Shown here: piece by piece, positions 17,489 through 26,791 of the stretch
Layout: each line of letters starts with the position of its first letter
Position numbering within the stretch: the stretch's first letter is position 1
Assembly: GCA_021842405.1 (NCBI GenBank)
Contig: JAKBZR010000010.1
Coordinates: 1 to 53,904 of the forward strand
From: a bacterium
GTDB taxonomy: Bacteria; Armatimonadota; Chthonomonadetes; Chthonomonadales; JAMCWF01
Length of the DNA stretch: 53,904 nt
Direction: 5' to 3'
Notes under the pieces: model-generated
Databases searched by the model: none
Told to the model about the DNA's origin: nothing
The model's input: only the letters and a program-made list of their open reading frames with translations
Translations under genes and position numbers: made by a program

Positions 17489-18118
17489 TTAAGCCTCTCG
17501 TTGTAATGCCATATCCGTTTTTTCGATATCCGCCGCTTCGCCGTCCTTCCGGGTGCGCAGCAACCTCGCCGGCACGCCGGCGACAACCGCGTCGTCCTCG
17601 AATGACTTGGTCACGACTGCCCCGGCTCCAACCACAACGTTGTTACCCAACCGGATGCCGCCCAGCACCTTCGCTCCAGCCCCGATCGCCACGTTATCAC
17701 CCAATTCCGGCACTCCGCTCTGCGTTTGTCCGATCAGTACTCCGTGAGTGATCGTCAAGTTGCGCCCCGCGATGAGTTGGCAATTAATGACGATCGAACC
17801 GTAGTGATCAATCCGCAGTCCGCCATCAATGGCAGTCGTTCTTGGCAGCTCGATTTGCAGTTGAAAACGAACCCAATTAAACCAATAGTAATAATAGAGA
17901 TCCGCGATCTGCCGAACGATCGGTATCCGGCAACGGAAATAAACCCCTTGCCCATAACGATACACGATAACCGCCAATAATCCAGGATGCTGGTATCCCT
18001 CCGCGATGAGCCGTCGAATGAACGCGAGCGACCAGGGACGGCAGCCCAAGCCGGTATAACGCTGCAAATCGGCGGTCAGCGTTCGCCACCAGTTTTTACC
18101 TCGATCCTCCAACCGCAT
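17489..18118 (-). CDS. Serine O-acetyltransferase-like hexapeptide-repeat protein
   Basis: This 209-aa protein has a short helical N-terminus and a left-handed beta-helix made of hexapeptide repeats from about residue 95 (GLRIDHYGSIVIN, LTITHGVLIGQ, GDNVAIGAGAKVLGGIRLGNNVVVGAGAVVTK). The two His residues resemble the catalytic pair of CysE-type serine acetyltransferases, but the usual long N-terminal domain is missing, as in short SATs associated with polysaccharide clusters. It could therefore make O-acetylserine or acetylate another acceptor. It is coupled to the P-II gene and lies 39 bases after leuB. Confidence 0.82.
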   Translation of the reverse strand: MRLEDRGKNWWRTLTADLQRYTGLGCRPWSLAFIRRLIAEGYQHPGLLAVIVYRYGQGVYFRCRIPIVRQIADLYYYYWFNWVRFQLQIELPRTTAIDGGLRIDHYGSIVINCQLIAGRNLTITHGVLIGQTQSGVPELGDNVAIGAGAKVLGGIRLGNNVVVGAGAVVTKSFEDDAVVAGVPARLLRTRKDGEAADIEKTDMALQREA

Positions 18119-18157
18119 CTTCCGCTCTCAACTCTACCGATCGCAGATTTCACTGAA

Positions 18158-19243
18158 TTAAACGGCGCCCAACTTTTCGATCACGCTCTGCCCCATCGCG
18201 CAGGTCCCGATGGCCGATTGGCCCGCCGTTGCGATATCGGCGGTTCGGTAACCAGCTTGCAACACAACATCCACCGCCCGCTCGATCATCGCCGCCGCAT
18301 CTTCGTGATTGAGGCTGTATCTCAACAGCAGAGCGGCCGACAAAATAGCGGCCAGCGGATTGGCTTTGTTTTGCCCGGTTATATCGGGCGCTGAACCATG
18401 CACCGGCTCGTAGAGACCGGGTCCGCTCGAGCTGAGGCTAGCCGACGCCAGCATTCCCAAGCTGCCGGTCAACATCGCCGCCTCATCGCTTAAAATATCC
18501 CCGAACATATTTTCGGTTAAAACCACGTCAAACTGAGCCGGATTACGAACAAGCTGCATTGCGCAGTTATCAACCAGCATATCGGTGAGCTCCACGTCGG
18601 GGTAACTCTCGGCAACCCGGGCCACCACCTCTCGCCAAAGCCGCGAAGTCTCCAGCACATTGGCTTTATCCACCGAGCAGACTCGCTTGCCGCGCCTTTT
18701 TGCTGCCTGAAACGCTACGTGCGCAATTCGCTCGATTTCACTCACCTCATAGGCGCTGGTATCCACCGCACGCCGGCCGTCGTCCGACCGCCCCTTCGGC
18801 TGACCAAAATAGATTCCGCCCAACAGCTCCCTCACAACCAGTATGTCCAGGCCTTTTGCGACCAGCTCCGGCTTTAGGCTGGAGGCCGAAGCCAGCGCCG
18901 GATAGAGTCGGGCCGGCCGTAAATTGGCAAAAAGGTTTAATTTCTTGCGAAGCGGTAGCAATCCACCGCGCTCCGGCCGAATCTCGGGCGGCTCCAGGTT
19001 ATCGTATTTCGGCCCGCCGACCGCACCAAACAGCACCGCATCGCTGGATTGGCACAGGGCGAGCGTTTCCGGCGGTAGAGGGTGGCCGGTGGCATCGTAA
19101 GCGGCGCCGCCCACCAGCGCTTCATGAAACTCCAGATGGAGCCGACACCGCTCTGCAACCGCCTTTAATACCGCCACCGCCACCTTCACGACCTCCGGCC
19201 CGATCCCGTCTCCGGGCAGCACCGCTATTCGCTTAACGTCCAA
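18158..19243 (-). CDS. leuB: 3-isopropylmalate dehydrogenase
   Basis: This enzyme oxidatively decarboxylates 3-isopropylmalate (and 3-methylmalate from the citramalate route) with NAD. The 361-aa product is full length, with [14 protein letters not shown] at the N-terminus, the substrate loop [12 protein letters not shown], and the metal-binding [39 protein letters not shown] and the NAD-binding region follow. It is first in a presumed leuB-acetyltransferase-glnB-cimA-DUF512 operon, as 284 bases of repeat-bearing spacer precede it. Confidence 0.96.
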   Translation of the reverse strand: MDVKRIAVLPGDGIGPEVVKVAVAVLKAVAERCRLHLEFHEALVGGAAYDATGHPLPPETLALCQSSDAVLFGAVGGPKYDNLEPPEIRPERGGLLPLRKKLNLFANLRPARLYPALASASSLKPELVAKGLDILVVRELLGGIYFGQPKGRSDDGRRAVDTSAYEVSEIERIAHVAFQAAKRRGKRVCSVDKANVLETSRLWREVVARVAESYPDVELTDMLVDNCAMQLVRNPAQFDVVLTENMFGDILSDEAAMLTGSLGMLASASLSSSGPGLYEPVHGSAPDITGQNKANPLAAILSAALLLRYSLNHEDAAAMIERAVDVVLQAGYRTADIATAGQSAIGTCAMGQSVIEKLGAV

Positions 19244-19339
19244 TCATCCGCTTCCTTCCTGAAAATAGATATCATCGCCGCCGATACGTTTTTGAGGCAT
19301 CCACGCTGAGGATACGACAATATTAGCCCCTTCTCGATA

Positions 19340-19482
19340 GAATGAGTTCAGTTCTCTGTGTAATTTAGGTAGTAAGCTCCCCTACCGCAATTATCAACTC
19401 CCTCCCCCCTCGTGGGGGAGGGTTGGGGCGGGGGGGCAATCAATGCTGCTATAAACCATCCCCATAAAATCGAACTCTTTCT
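19340..19482 (-). repeat. MITE-like dispersed element, copy B (inverted)
   Basis: The copy runs in reverse orientation from GAATGAGTTCAGTTCTCTG to AAATCGAACTCTTTCTC. It has the same ends and the same C/G-rich hairpin core (CTCCCTCCCCCCTCGTGGGGGAGG) as copies A and C. It fills most of the spacer between leuB and the GNAT gene. Confidence 0.8.
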
Positions 19483-19527
19483 CTCAACATGATTCAGAGA
19501 CAAAATGACCCTGAGAACCGCTCAATC

Positions 19528-20055
19528 TCAGAGGTCGCGCCGCCACAATCTCATATAATCCCCAAACCCCATCTTGCGCCAGAATGCCTGCGATATAGGA
19601 TTTGCATCCGCCACGTAAAGCTCGATCGAGCGGACCCGCTCCCGCTGAAACCAGTTTTCCATCGCCTCAACGAGGTGATTGCCGGCTCCGCACCGCCGCC
19701 AGCGCTCTTCAACGAAAGCATCCGAAATAAATCCAATCCGCTCACCCGGCCACATTCGGGTTCCGGCGCGCACCTCGCCGACCATATAGCCGATAATTTC
19801 GCCGTTGGCCAGCTCCGCCACAAACACTGCCGTGTCAAATCCTCGTATCATGCCAGAGATATGGTGATCATAATCGCGTTCAGCGCCCGGCTGAAGCCGA
19901 AATCGGGGGTCGAGCTCGGCATGGTACTCGATCAGTTTTCGCCACAGCAATACCAACAGCTTACGATCGCTGGAGCGGGCGCGTCGGATCGTGAATCCGG
20001 CCTCCGACTGGCAAGCATTCACGGCGCCGGGCTTGTCCCTACGATTTGTCTCCAA
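19528..20055 (-). CDS. GNAT-family N-acetyltransferase
   Basis: This 175-aa protein fits the GNAT fold: an N-terminal [18 protein letters not shown] strand-helix, a central [13 protein letters not shown] strand, an acetyl-CoA loop [17 protein letters not shown] and a C-terminal [20 protein letters not shown]. The substrate is unknown. The start overlaps the end of leuD by 17 bases, indicating coupled translation with leuD. A later start near FTIRRA cannot be excluded. Confidence 0.85.
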   Translation of the reverse strand: METNRRDKPGAVNACQSEAGFTIRRARSSDRKLLVLLWRKLIEYHAELDPRFRLQPGAERDYDHHISGMIRGFDTAVFVAELANGEIIGYMVGEVRAGTRMWPGERIGFISDAFVEERWRRCGAGNHLVEAMENWFQRERVRSIELYVADANPISQAFWRKMGFGDYMRLWRRDL

Positions 20056-20656
20056 CTCCTACCAGCCACCTTTTTCTCTTCGCTTCATATTCCGTGATCC
20101 GATCCTCAATTTGCAAGGTCATTCCGATATCGTCCAACCCGTTTAGTAGACAGTGCCGCCGAAACGCATCTACCTCGAACCGTAGACTCAGTCCGCCCTC
20201 ATCCGTGATAGACTGACTTTCCAGATCAACCGTCAACTCATAGCCGTTTCGGTCATTGGCCTTTTTGAAGAGATCAGCCACGATTGCTTCGTCCATTCGG
20301 ATGAGCAGCATACCGTTCTGGAAGCAGTTGTTGAAAAAGATATCCGCAAATGATGACGCAATGATCACTCGAATGCCATAATCGGATAGCGCCCATGGTG
20401 CGTGCTCCCGAGACGAGCCACAACCAAAATTTTTACCGGTCACCAGAATGGATGCACCTCGAAATGCGGGATGGTTTAGCTCGAAATCGGGATTTGGCGA
20501 ACCGTCCGCACGGTATCTCCAATCATAAAATAGGAATTCGCCGAATCCGGTTCGCTCGATCCGCTTGAGAAACTGCTTCGGAATGATCTGATCGGTATCC
20601 ACATTGGCGCGATCCAGAGCGGCCACGATTCCCTTCACTTGCTTTAACGGTTGCAA
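20039..20656 (-). CDS. leuD: 3-isopropylmalate dehydratase small subunit
   Basis: This is the swivelling-domain subunit that pairs with LeuC to isomerise 2- to 3-isopropylmalate, and probably citramalate. It is 205 aa and of the classical bacterial type: [21 protein letters not shown] near the N-terminus and [15 protein letters not shown] in the middle. It is separated from leuC by two unrelated genes, about 4 kb. The GNAT gene overlaps its 3' end. Confidence 0.96.
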   Translation of the reverse strand: MQPLKQVKGIVAALDRANVDTDQIIPKQFLKRIERTGFGEFLFYDWRYRADGSPNPDFELNHPAFRGASILVTGKNFGCGSSREHAPWALSDYGIRVIIASSFADIFFNNCFQNGMLLIRMDEAIVADLFKKANDRNGYELTVDLESQSITDEGGLSLRFEVDAFRRHCLLNGLDDIGMTLQIEDRITEYEAKRKRWLVGVGDKS

Positions 20657-20717
20657 AGCTTACTCTCCTTTCCTTAATCCCAATGATGGTTCAAAGACCG
20701 TGTTGTCCCGCTCTCCC

Positions 20718-23700
20718 TCAATCCGGCTCGACCCGCACCCCATCAATGTTGACGAACGTATTATTTGAACGTTTAGAGTGTTCACCGAGCACTTCCACCG
20801 TTAGGCGATGAGGGCCTTCCCCGTTAAGCTGCTTTTGATAGATGCAAACTCCCCAAATGTCATCGGCCGAATAGGTATCCACCTTCTCCATCGCTCCGCC
20901 ATCCACACTGACGCCCACAATGCCACAATCCGCGCCCAGCTTCGAAAACAAAAGCACCTTTTTCCCGGTAAACTTCAGCTCGGCCCGGGCGCCCTTCTCA
21001 TGGGAAAAAGAAATAGTACCTTTATAAGCCGGCTGCAAGTTGTTTTCCCGCTGCCAGCTTCCGGTGTACTCGATATCCTTGCCAACCTGGTCATCGTAGA
21101 TTTGCGACCGCTTCGCCGTCATACCGTCAGCCGCTGTTTTATTGGAAACGTTGCTCGCGCCATCCACCGCTCGCACTTCGTAGTTGGCCGCTAAATCCGC
21201 CCCCGCTGAGTGGTCAAAGTAAAATCGCCCCTTCGCTACCCAATCTACTCGCTCGCCATCCCGGAATATCTCATAATACGATACCCAGTTATTGTCGGCG
21301 CTGGGTTCCCAAGTCAGTTCGATCCCGGGATACCCCATATTGATCCCCCGCCGCTTCTTCGCGTTGCCGGGTTCAGTCGGCGGCTCTTTATCGAGCCGGC
21401 TTCCCGGATGAAGTGGCAGATTGAGGTAGATCAGCTCGCCCGGCCTCATTGGATCGAGGTAAATGCCACGCTCCATCAAGTCCCGCCCGACCCATCTCTG
21501 AATGTCTTCCGCCTCCTGAAATGAGACGAGGTACTCCGCATTCGGAATGAGTCCTTTCGGCCGAATGGTAATCGCCCCCGACGGCGGCCGCTTTGGCACA
21601 ATGATTCCGCGCAATCCATCGCCGCTCAATCGCTGAAGGTACATCGTCGGGTCATCGCCCGTTATGATCGGCCGATAAACCCTTACCCAGCGCCCAACCA
21701 CTCCCTGGTGAAATAGATAGTGATAGATATCAATGAGTAATCGGATCCCCTCCAGCTTCTCCGGATCCCAAGTGTCCCCGGTCATATCAAAATTGATGCA
21801 CAACAGCCCGCGCCAGATCGCCTTATCATAATCGTTCGGGTTCCAGCGATCCGGTATGTCGCTCGTCTTATCCGGCGGGAATAACAGCGACGCATAATAG
21901 TTACGGAGAATGCCGACCGCTCCATCGCTGAATGATAAGGTGGACGCATAACGCACATAGTCATAGCCGCCGTAGTTACCGCCTCCATTCACTGCCTGGA
22001 ATGCGCACTCGGGATGCCGATCGAGAAAGCCTCTCAATATCTCCCTGAACCCTTCATCCTGCCCTAACTCCGGCGTGTCGTCATTCTTGATGGGCGCGGT
22101 GAAGAAGCTGTCATTTCTCCACTCAAAGCGCCCCCAACGCTTGACGAACTCATCGAGCTGGCCGCTAATAAATCGGACGACCTCCGGGCGGGACATATCC
22201 AGCGTATCTCCAATCAGCCAATCCGGATGCTCCCGGCCAACCTTCGATTTCGGGTCAACCGTGTATAAGAAGGCGTAGATAAGCTGCCCCATCCCATACT
22301 TTCGCAGGTAGTTGCCGGTAACTCGGAAATCGGGGCCGTTCCAATCGCCGGCCCGATCCCACCAGCCCCAGTCCCGGTGGTACACGTCGCCGCCCACCTC
22401 CCGCATCAAATCCACCACTCGGAAGACCTTCCGAAAAGTGCTGCCGTAATCCGGGTCGCCGCCCAGCCAGGATACCCCTGGCTGATTCCAGCCCGTCCCT
22501 TTATACCAGTACCCGAGCAGCCGAATTGCCGGAAACCAGTCTTTCCGGGTATAGTCCCATAAATACCGATACTGCCAATCCAAACATTCGTTGCCGGCGT
22601 TATCCAAGTCTCCTCGATATAGACCAACAAACGACTTCGGTGTTGTAATGGCCTCGCCCGGCGCTAACGTCTTTTGAAATCCGGCCAGATTTAAAGCGGA
22701 TTGAACCGCGCCGTCCGGCTCTAACCTATAATCGGAGGTCCAGTGGCCGAAGTAATCCCAGCCCCAAAATATCCCCTCACCGCTATCCAAGCCATATAGC
22801 GATGCCCACGGCGCATAACTGCTGGTGCCGGGACGAAATCCGTAGTTCGGGTTGTAGCCGCTGACGTTACCGGTATTGCAAACCGCGCCGGTAATCCGGA
22901 CGCGGCCCGAATGGGGAGCAACCCATACCCTTGACACATCTTGATTCACATCGGGATGCTCGCTGTCCGGCCCGATGAACGGCGTGCCGGTCACGTTATC
23001 CACTGCTTTCCGCCATTGCTTGTGCGCCGGATAGTAGACCAGATCAATGAAGCGGCCGTCTTGCCGGTATTGGTAACGCCAGCCATTTTTACCTTGTTCG
23101 CCGCTGAATTCAGCCGAGGCGGTGTGGCTTTCACCATCGGCATAGGTGATGGTTGGGTTAAACGCGGTTGTATCCCAGCCGATGTTGTGGTTCATGTTCA
23201 CCATAAAAATCAGCTTATCGCCTCGTTTGATATCGGCCGTTACCTCGAATGGAACCGTAATGGTGGCATTCGGAACGTATTGCCAGCCGCTTGCCGGCCA
23301 GATCGGCTTGTCATTGAGCAGTATCATAGCGTTAATGCCGTCACCGGGAAATCCAGGCGCCTTCCCCTGCTTAAAGGGAAAAGGGTCGTATGAATCGAAG
23401 CGACGTGGCTTATCGGCCGGCAGCTTTTCGGCTCGCAAGTCCCAGGATCCCTCCTGATTCTCACCGCCGGTGATCCAGCGAAACTGCAATTGCGAGGGAT
23501 CGCCCACTCTTGTTGCAAGGCGCAAAAAGCCTGGATTCTTAATGGAAATCGGCCGGCCGCTTGCATTTTTGATGGTAATCCATTCTCGAATAATGCTTGT
23601 CCCCGGATAGCTGAGATAGCTTTTTGTGACCTGAACCGCGTCCCGTGAAACCGTAATGTCGAGTTGTCTCTCTCCCAGTTTCAACCGCCGCTGGCTCGAT

Positions 23701-24083
23701 CCGACCAGGCGCCAGCCTCCGCTGGCGCCGGTAATCCCTTCAGCTTCTCCATCCACCCAAAAACAAAACTCATCGGATAGGCTCTCCGGCCCCATCAGCT
23801 CGTAGCCGGTGATCGGGTCCCGAAAGCTCTTCATCAAAAAACGCCCGTTTTCGAGCGCCACGATCCGCTCAACGAAGGCGGTGCCGAAAGTCCACTGGTT
23901 ACCACGATGGCGAATGAACGCCTTATCCTCCACCCGAGTTTTCCTCTCATTCGGTAAATCTTCCGACCGATCGAAACGGGGTAATTCGGTTGTTGATGCG
24001 GTTGCCGCTAACGCGGCACCCGCCGTTGCTCGCTTAATGAAATCTCTACGAGTTAAAGAAATCGGCCGGCCGGCGTTCCTCAT
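20718..24083 (-). CDS. Tat-exported GH36-like (clan GH-D) glycosidase with C-terminal accessory domains
   Basis: This 1121-aa protein begins with a Tat signal (TRRDFIKRATAGAALAATAS). Residues 60-480 form a beta-sandwich region. The barrel begins near 525 (LLGYWYKGTGWNQPG), contains HRDWGWWDRAGDW, and has FEWRNDSFF near 658, where the GH36 nucleophile Asp is expected. QAVNGGGNYGGYDYVRYAS near 704 resembles the GGGR.D segment carrying the acid/base Asp, and FSDG follows. A fibronectin-III-like domain (about 915-985) and a carbohydrate-binding-like sandwich (about 995-1121) end the protein. The likely activity is alpha-galactosidase-like, but the motif variation makes the substrate uncertain. 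A good AAAGGA ribosome site precedes the ATG. Confidence 0.8.
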   Translation of the reverse strand: MRNAGRPISLTRRDFIKRATAGAALAATASTTELPRFDRSEDLPNERKTRVEDKAFIRHRGNQWTFGTAFVERIVALENGRFLMKSFRDPITGYELMGPESLSDEFCFWVDGEAEGITGASGGWRLVGSSQRRLKLGERQLDITVSRDAVQVTKSYLSYPGTSIIREWITIKNASGRPISIKNPGFLRLATRVGDPSQLQFRWITGGENQEGSWDLRAEKLPADKPRRFDSYDPFPFKQGKAPGFPGDGINAMILLNDKPIWPASGWQYVPNATITVPFEVTADIKRGDKLIFMVNMNHNIGWDTTAFNPTITYADGESHTASAEFSGEQGKNGWRYQYRQDGRFIDLVYYPAHKQWRKAVDNVTGTPFIGPDSEHPDVNQDVSRVWVAPHSGRVRITGAVCNTGNVSGYNPNYGFRPGTSSYAPWASLYGLDSGEGIFWGWDYFGHWTSDYRLEPDGAVQSALNLAGFQKTLAPGEAITTPKSFVGLYRGDLDNAGNECLDWQYRYLWDYTRKDWFPAIRLLGYWYKGTGWNQPGVSWLGGDPDYGSTFRKVFRVVDLMREVGGDVYHRDWGWWDRAGDWNGPDFRVTGNYLRKYGMGQLIYAFLYTVDPKSKVGREHPDWLIGDTLDMSRPEVVRFISGQLDEFVKRWGRFEWRNDSFFTAPIKNDDTPELGQDEGFREILRGFLDRHPECAFQAVNGGGNYGGYDYVRYASTLSFSDGAVGILRNYYASLLFPPDKTSDIPDRWNPNDYDKAIWRGLLCINFDMTGDTWDPEKLEGIRLLIDIYHYLFHQGVVGRWVRVYRPIITGDDPTMYLQRLSGDGLRGIIVPKRPPSGAITIRPKGLIPNAEYLVSFQEAEDIQRWVGRDLMERGIYLDPMRPGELIYLNLPLHPGSRLDKEPPTEPGNAKKRRGINMGYPGIELTWEPSADNNWVSYYEIFRDGERVDWVAKGRFYFDHSAGADLAANYEVRAVDGASNVSNKTAADGMTAKRSQIYDDQVGKDIEYTGSWQRENNLQPAYKGTISFSHEKGARAELKFTGKKVLLFSKLGADCGIVGVSVDGGAMEKVDTYSADDIWGVCIYQKQLNGEGPHRLTVEVLGEHSKRSNNTFVNIDGVRVEPD

Positions 24084-24092
24084 TTTATTCCT

Positions 24093-24659
24093 TTACCGAT
24101 CCGGCTGGATCGGACGAATGGGGTATTTCTGGTCGTTACGCTCCGAATTGTCAGCGATATACTGCTCCAGCCTGTTTTGCGCCGCCATCTTTTTTGCCCA
24201 ATCCATCATGGCCGTGCGCTCCTGCTGATATTCCATGATCGGCACGCCCATCCCGCAACTGGTCTGCGCCGATTCCACTCCGCACCAGAAAATCTGCCTA
24301 ACGGTGGCCTTGTCGAACTCTGAAAAAAGGCTTTGCATCAACTCGGTAAACCTCTCATCCTCCTTGCCGATCACCTCAGCCCGGCAATAGACCCGTAAAA
24401 TAAGTGGCTTTTCATCGAAGCTGCACCACATCAGCGTCAGATCGCCTCGCTCGCAAACGTGATGGGCGGTCTCGTTTCCGCTGCCTGGAAAATCAAGATA
24501 GGCGATACAATGATGGCCGATGATCCGCAAGGAGCGGTATCCCTTCGGTGATACGTTGATACGGCCCGATCCGCCTGGAGCCGAGGCAACGAAAAAGACG
24601 TGCTGCTTCCGGATAAAATCCTGCAGCTCGTCGGTCAATTCCGGATAAAACTTGGCCAT
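24093..24659 (-). CDS. Pyridoxamine 5'-phosphate oxidase-related FMN-binding protein
   Basis: This 188-aa protein matches the PNPOx-like split-barrel family (FFVASAPGGSGRINVSPKGY, then IAYLDFPGSGNETAHHV and ILRVYCRAEVIG). It probably binds FMN or a related flavin, with an oxidoreductase or flavin-carrier role; real PdxH function is unlikely. It starts behind a GAGGT ribosome site and ends 9 bases before the GH36-like gene. Its relation to the neighbouring leu genes is unknown. Confidence 0.87.
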   Translation of the reverse strand: MAKFYPELTDELQDFIRKQHVFFVASAPGGSGRINVSPKGYRSLRIIGHHCIAYLDFPGSGNETAHHVCERGDLTLMWCSFDEKPLILRVYCRAEVIGKEDERFTELMQSLFSEFDKATVRQIFWCGVESAQTSCGMGVPIMEYQQERTAMMDWAKKMAAQNRLEQYIADNSERNDQKYPIRPIQPDR

Positions 24660-24760
24660 CTAGAACCTCACCTCAGTCATCCGTCGAACGAAGGAACCTC
24701 CAATAAACTTACCGCACCCCTCCCCATCTTGCAAGGGAAGTTTCAATACCCCCCAGCGTC

Positions 24761-26191
24761 TCAACTGGCTTTTTCCTCCATCTTAAACTGGCGGATATCG
24801 CTGAGGTGGCCGGTGATTGCCGCCAAGGCCGCCATCTCGGGACTCATAAGGTGAGTTCGACCGCCTTTGCCTTGTCTCCCCTCGAAATTCCGATTTGAGG
24901 TGGAAGCGCATCGCTCACCGGGCAGCAGATAGTCCGGATTCATTCCCAGACACATGGAACATCCCGCATCCCGCCATTCGAAGCCGGCCTCCTTGAAGAT
25001 ACGATCCAGTCCTTCCGCCTCGGCCTGGCGTTTCACTTGTGTTGAGCCGGGAACCACCATCGCGTGCACACCGGAAGCCACTTTTTGATTTTTCACCACC
25101 GCGGCGGCCGCTCTCAAGTCCTCGATGCGGCCGTTGGTGCACGAGCCGATAAACACCCGTTGCACCGGAATCTCTTGCAGTGGAATATTAGGCTTCAACC
25201 CCATGTATTCGAGCGCCCGCTCGGCCGACTTTCGATCCGCCTCATTGCTCATCTGGCTAGGATCGGGCACTCGGCCATCAATGGGTGCAACCATACCAGG
25301 GCTGGTTCCCCACGTCACCTGCGGGGCAAGTCGGGATACATCAATCACCACTGTCCGGTTATAAGTTGCCCCAAGATCGGTCGGCAGCGTCCGCCAGTGG
25401 GCAACCGCTTCATCCCAAAGGTTCCCTTTGGGCGCGCCGGGCCGACTCTTTAAGTAGTCAAATGTCTTCTGGTCCGGCGCAATCATACCGGCGCGCGCCC
25501 CCGCTTCAATGGACATATTGCAAATCGTCATCCGCTCTTCCATTGAAAGCGAACGGATCACCTCACCGGTGTATTCAACCACATAACCGGTCGCGCCGTC
25601 AGTGCCGGTTTGTCCGATGATGCCTAAAATGATGTCTTTTGCCCTCACTCCAAACGGTAGTTGGCCGTCAACCCGTATCTCCATCGTTTTCGGTTTGTTC
25701 TGCCTTAAACACTGGGTAGCCAAGACGTGCTCCACCTCCGACGTGCCGATCCCAAACGCGAGTGCGCCGAATGCGCCATGGGTCGAGGTGTGACTGTCCC
25801 CGCATACGATCGTCATCCCCGGCTGGGTGAGGCCAAGCTCCGGTCCGATGATGTGCACGATCCCTTGCCGTTGGTCATTTAAATCAAAAAGGGTGATCCC
25901 AAACTCATAGCAGTTCTGCCGTAATGTCTCCACCTGCCGCCGCGAAATGACATCCGCAATGGGGAGGCTGCGGTCGGTGGTGGGAACATTGTGATCCATT
26001 GTGGCGATCGTTTGGGTGCGGCATCTTATCTCGCGATGATTTAGCCGCAAGCCCTCGAACGCCTGTGGGGAAGTGACCTCATGAATCAGATGAAGGTCAA
26101 TATATAGAACCGCCGGCTGGTCGGGCGGCGCATCAACAATATGCTCCTCCCATATTTTGTCGAACAGAGTTTTCGGTTTCATAAGAATCAC
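24761..26191 (-). CDS. leuC: 3-isopropylmalate dehydratase large subunit
   Basis: This is the [4Fe-4S] catalytic subunit, partner of LeuD. It is 476 aa with the expected cluster ligands in [13 protein letters not shown] and [11 protein letters not shown], and the aconitase-family motifs [32 protein letters not shown]. The track uses GTG 26191. ATG at 26182 ([14 protein letters not shown]) matches the usual family N-terminus and is an alternative; the ribosome site AAAGGA sits awkwardly for both. leuD lies about 4 kb downstream instead of adjacent. Confidence 0.96.
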   Translation of the reverse strand: MILMKPKTLFDKIWEEHIVDAPPDQPAVLYIDLHLIHEVTSPQAFEGLRLNHREIRCRTQTIATMDHNVPTTDRSLPIADVISRRQVETLRQNCYEFGITLFDLNDQRQGIVHIIGPELGLTQPGMTIVCGDSHTSTHGAFGALAFGIGTSEVEHVLATQCLRQNKPKTMEIRVDGQLPFGVRAKDIILGIIGQTGTDGATGYVVEYTGEVIRSLSMEERMTICNMSIEAGARAGMIAPDQKTFDYLKSRPGAPKGNLWDEAVAHWRTLPTDLGATYNRTVVIDVSRLAPQVTWGTSPGMVAPIDGRVPDPSQMSNEADRKSAERALEYMGLKPNIPLQEIPVQRVFIGSCTNGRIEDLRAAAAVVKNQKVASGVHAMVVPGSTQVKRQAEAEGLDRIFKEAGFEWRDAGCSMCLGMNPDYLLPGERCASTSNRNFEGRQGKGGRTHLMSPEMAALAAITGHLSDIRQFKMEEKAS

Positions 26192-26250
26192 TCAATCCTT
26201 TAAATTTACTGCCTGTTTACAAATGTTGATAGGATGTTGTTGTAAAAGAA

Positions 26251-26391
26251 AGAGTTCAATTTTAGGGGAATGTTTTCTAGCAGCATGAGTCGCCCCCCAC
26301 CCCAACCCTCCCCCACGAGGGGGAGGGAGATGATTATTGCTATAGGGGTAAAAGCCTGCTGCCTAAATTACCCAGAGAACTGAACTCATTC
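26251..26391 (+). repeat. MITE-like dispersed element, copy C
   Basis: The copy runs from AGAGTTCAATTTTAGGGGAATG to CCCAGAGAACTGAACTCATTC, inverted ends included. The core hairpin is CCCTCCCCCACGAGGGGGAGGG. The right 75 bases match copy A almost base for base. Confidence 0.8.
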
Positions 26392-26419
26392 TTGTAAAAA
26401 TCGCTGGATACTGCCATTT

Positions 26420-26460
26420 CGTCATTCCCGCCTGCCTACCGCAGGCAGGCGGAAATGACG
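26420..26460. repeat. Palindromic CATTCCCGC element, short relative
   Basis: CGTCATTCCCGCCTGCCTACC pairs with the following GCAGGCAGGCGGAAATGACG. It shares the outer GTCATTCCCGC block with the units at 2288 and 53458. Confidence 0.65.
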
Positions 26461-26495
26461 GTACAGTGGGTATTACCGTATTTATCAACAGCCTC

Positions 26496-26738
26496 CTAAG
26501 TCGCGGTAGGTTCAGTTGCTTTGACTAAAGCCAATAGCTCGCTGGCATACTCAGGTAGGGCAAGATAGACCCGATTCCCGATTTTTTTCTCGGTATAGCC
26601 CGCCGCTCGGTAGTCGGCGGTGCAGTGTCGGCAGAGATGCCGTGGCTCCAGCCAAGCATCGGAACGTCTTTCTAATAGATACGCGGTATGATGGTCATCC
26701 TCCTTAAACTCCATTTCGCAGATTGGGCAATGGATCAT
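26496..26738 (-). CDS. Small putative zinc-binding protein, unknown function
   Basis: This 80-aa protein has two Cys pairs, CPIC at residues 4-7 and CRHC at about 36-39, plus His residues between them (DDHHTAYLL), suggesting one structural zinc site. The C-terminus (GNRVYLALPEYASELLALV) is helical. I do not recognise a named family. It lies 53 bases after leuA and on the same strand, so it may be co-transcribed. The cysteine spacing supports it as a real gene. Confidence 0.65.
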   Translation of the reverse strand: MIHCPICEMEFKEDDHHTAYLLERRSDAWLEPRHLCRHCTADYRAAGYTEKKIGNRVYLALPEYASELLALVKATEPTAT

Positions 26739-26791
26739 GACCCTTTACTATTCCTCCAACTATCGGTGTATTCTTTTCAGATCCGGTTGAT

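Larger units (their letters stand above)
26192..26495. other. Repeat-filled spacer upstream of leuC
   Basis: There is no gene in these 304 bases. They contain the element copy at 26251-26391 and a perfect-looking hairpin at 26420-26460 (GTCATTCCCGCCTGCC...GGCAGGCGGAAATGAC). The first 60 bases next to leuC are AT-rich and may carry its promoter, which I cannot place confidently. Confidence 0.7.

Noticed and set aside
17485-17586. Extended N-terminus of P-II (146-aa form)
   Set aside because: P-II proteins are about 112 aa and start at VKKIE; the ribosome site GAGAGG fits GTG 17484, and the extension overlaps the acetyltransferase frame.
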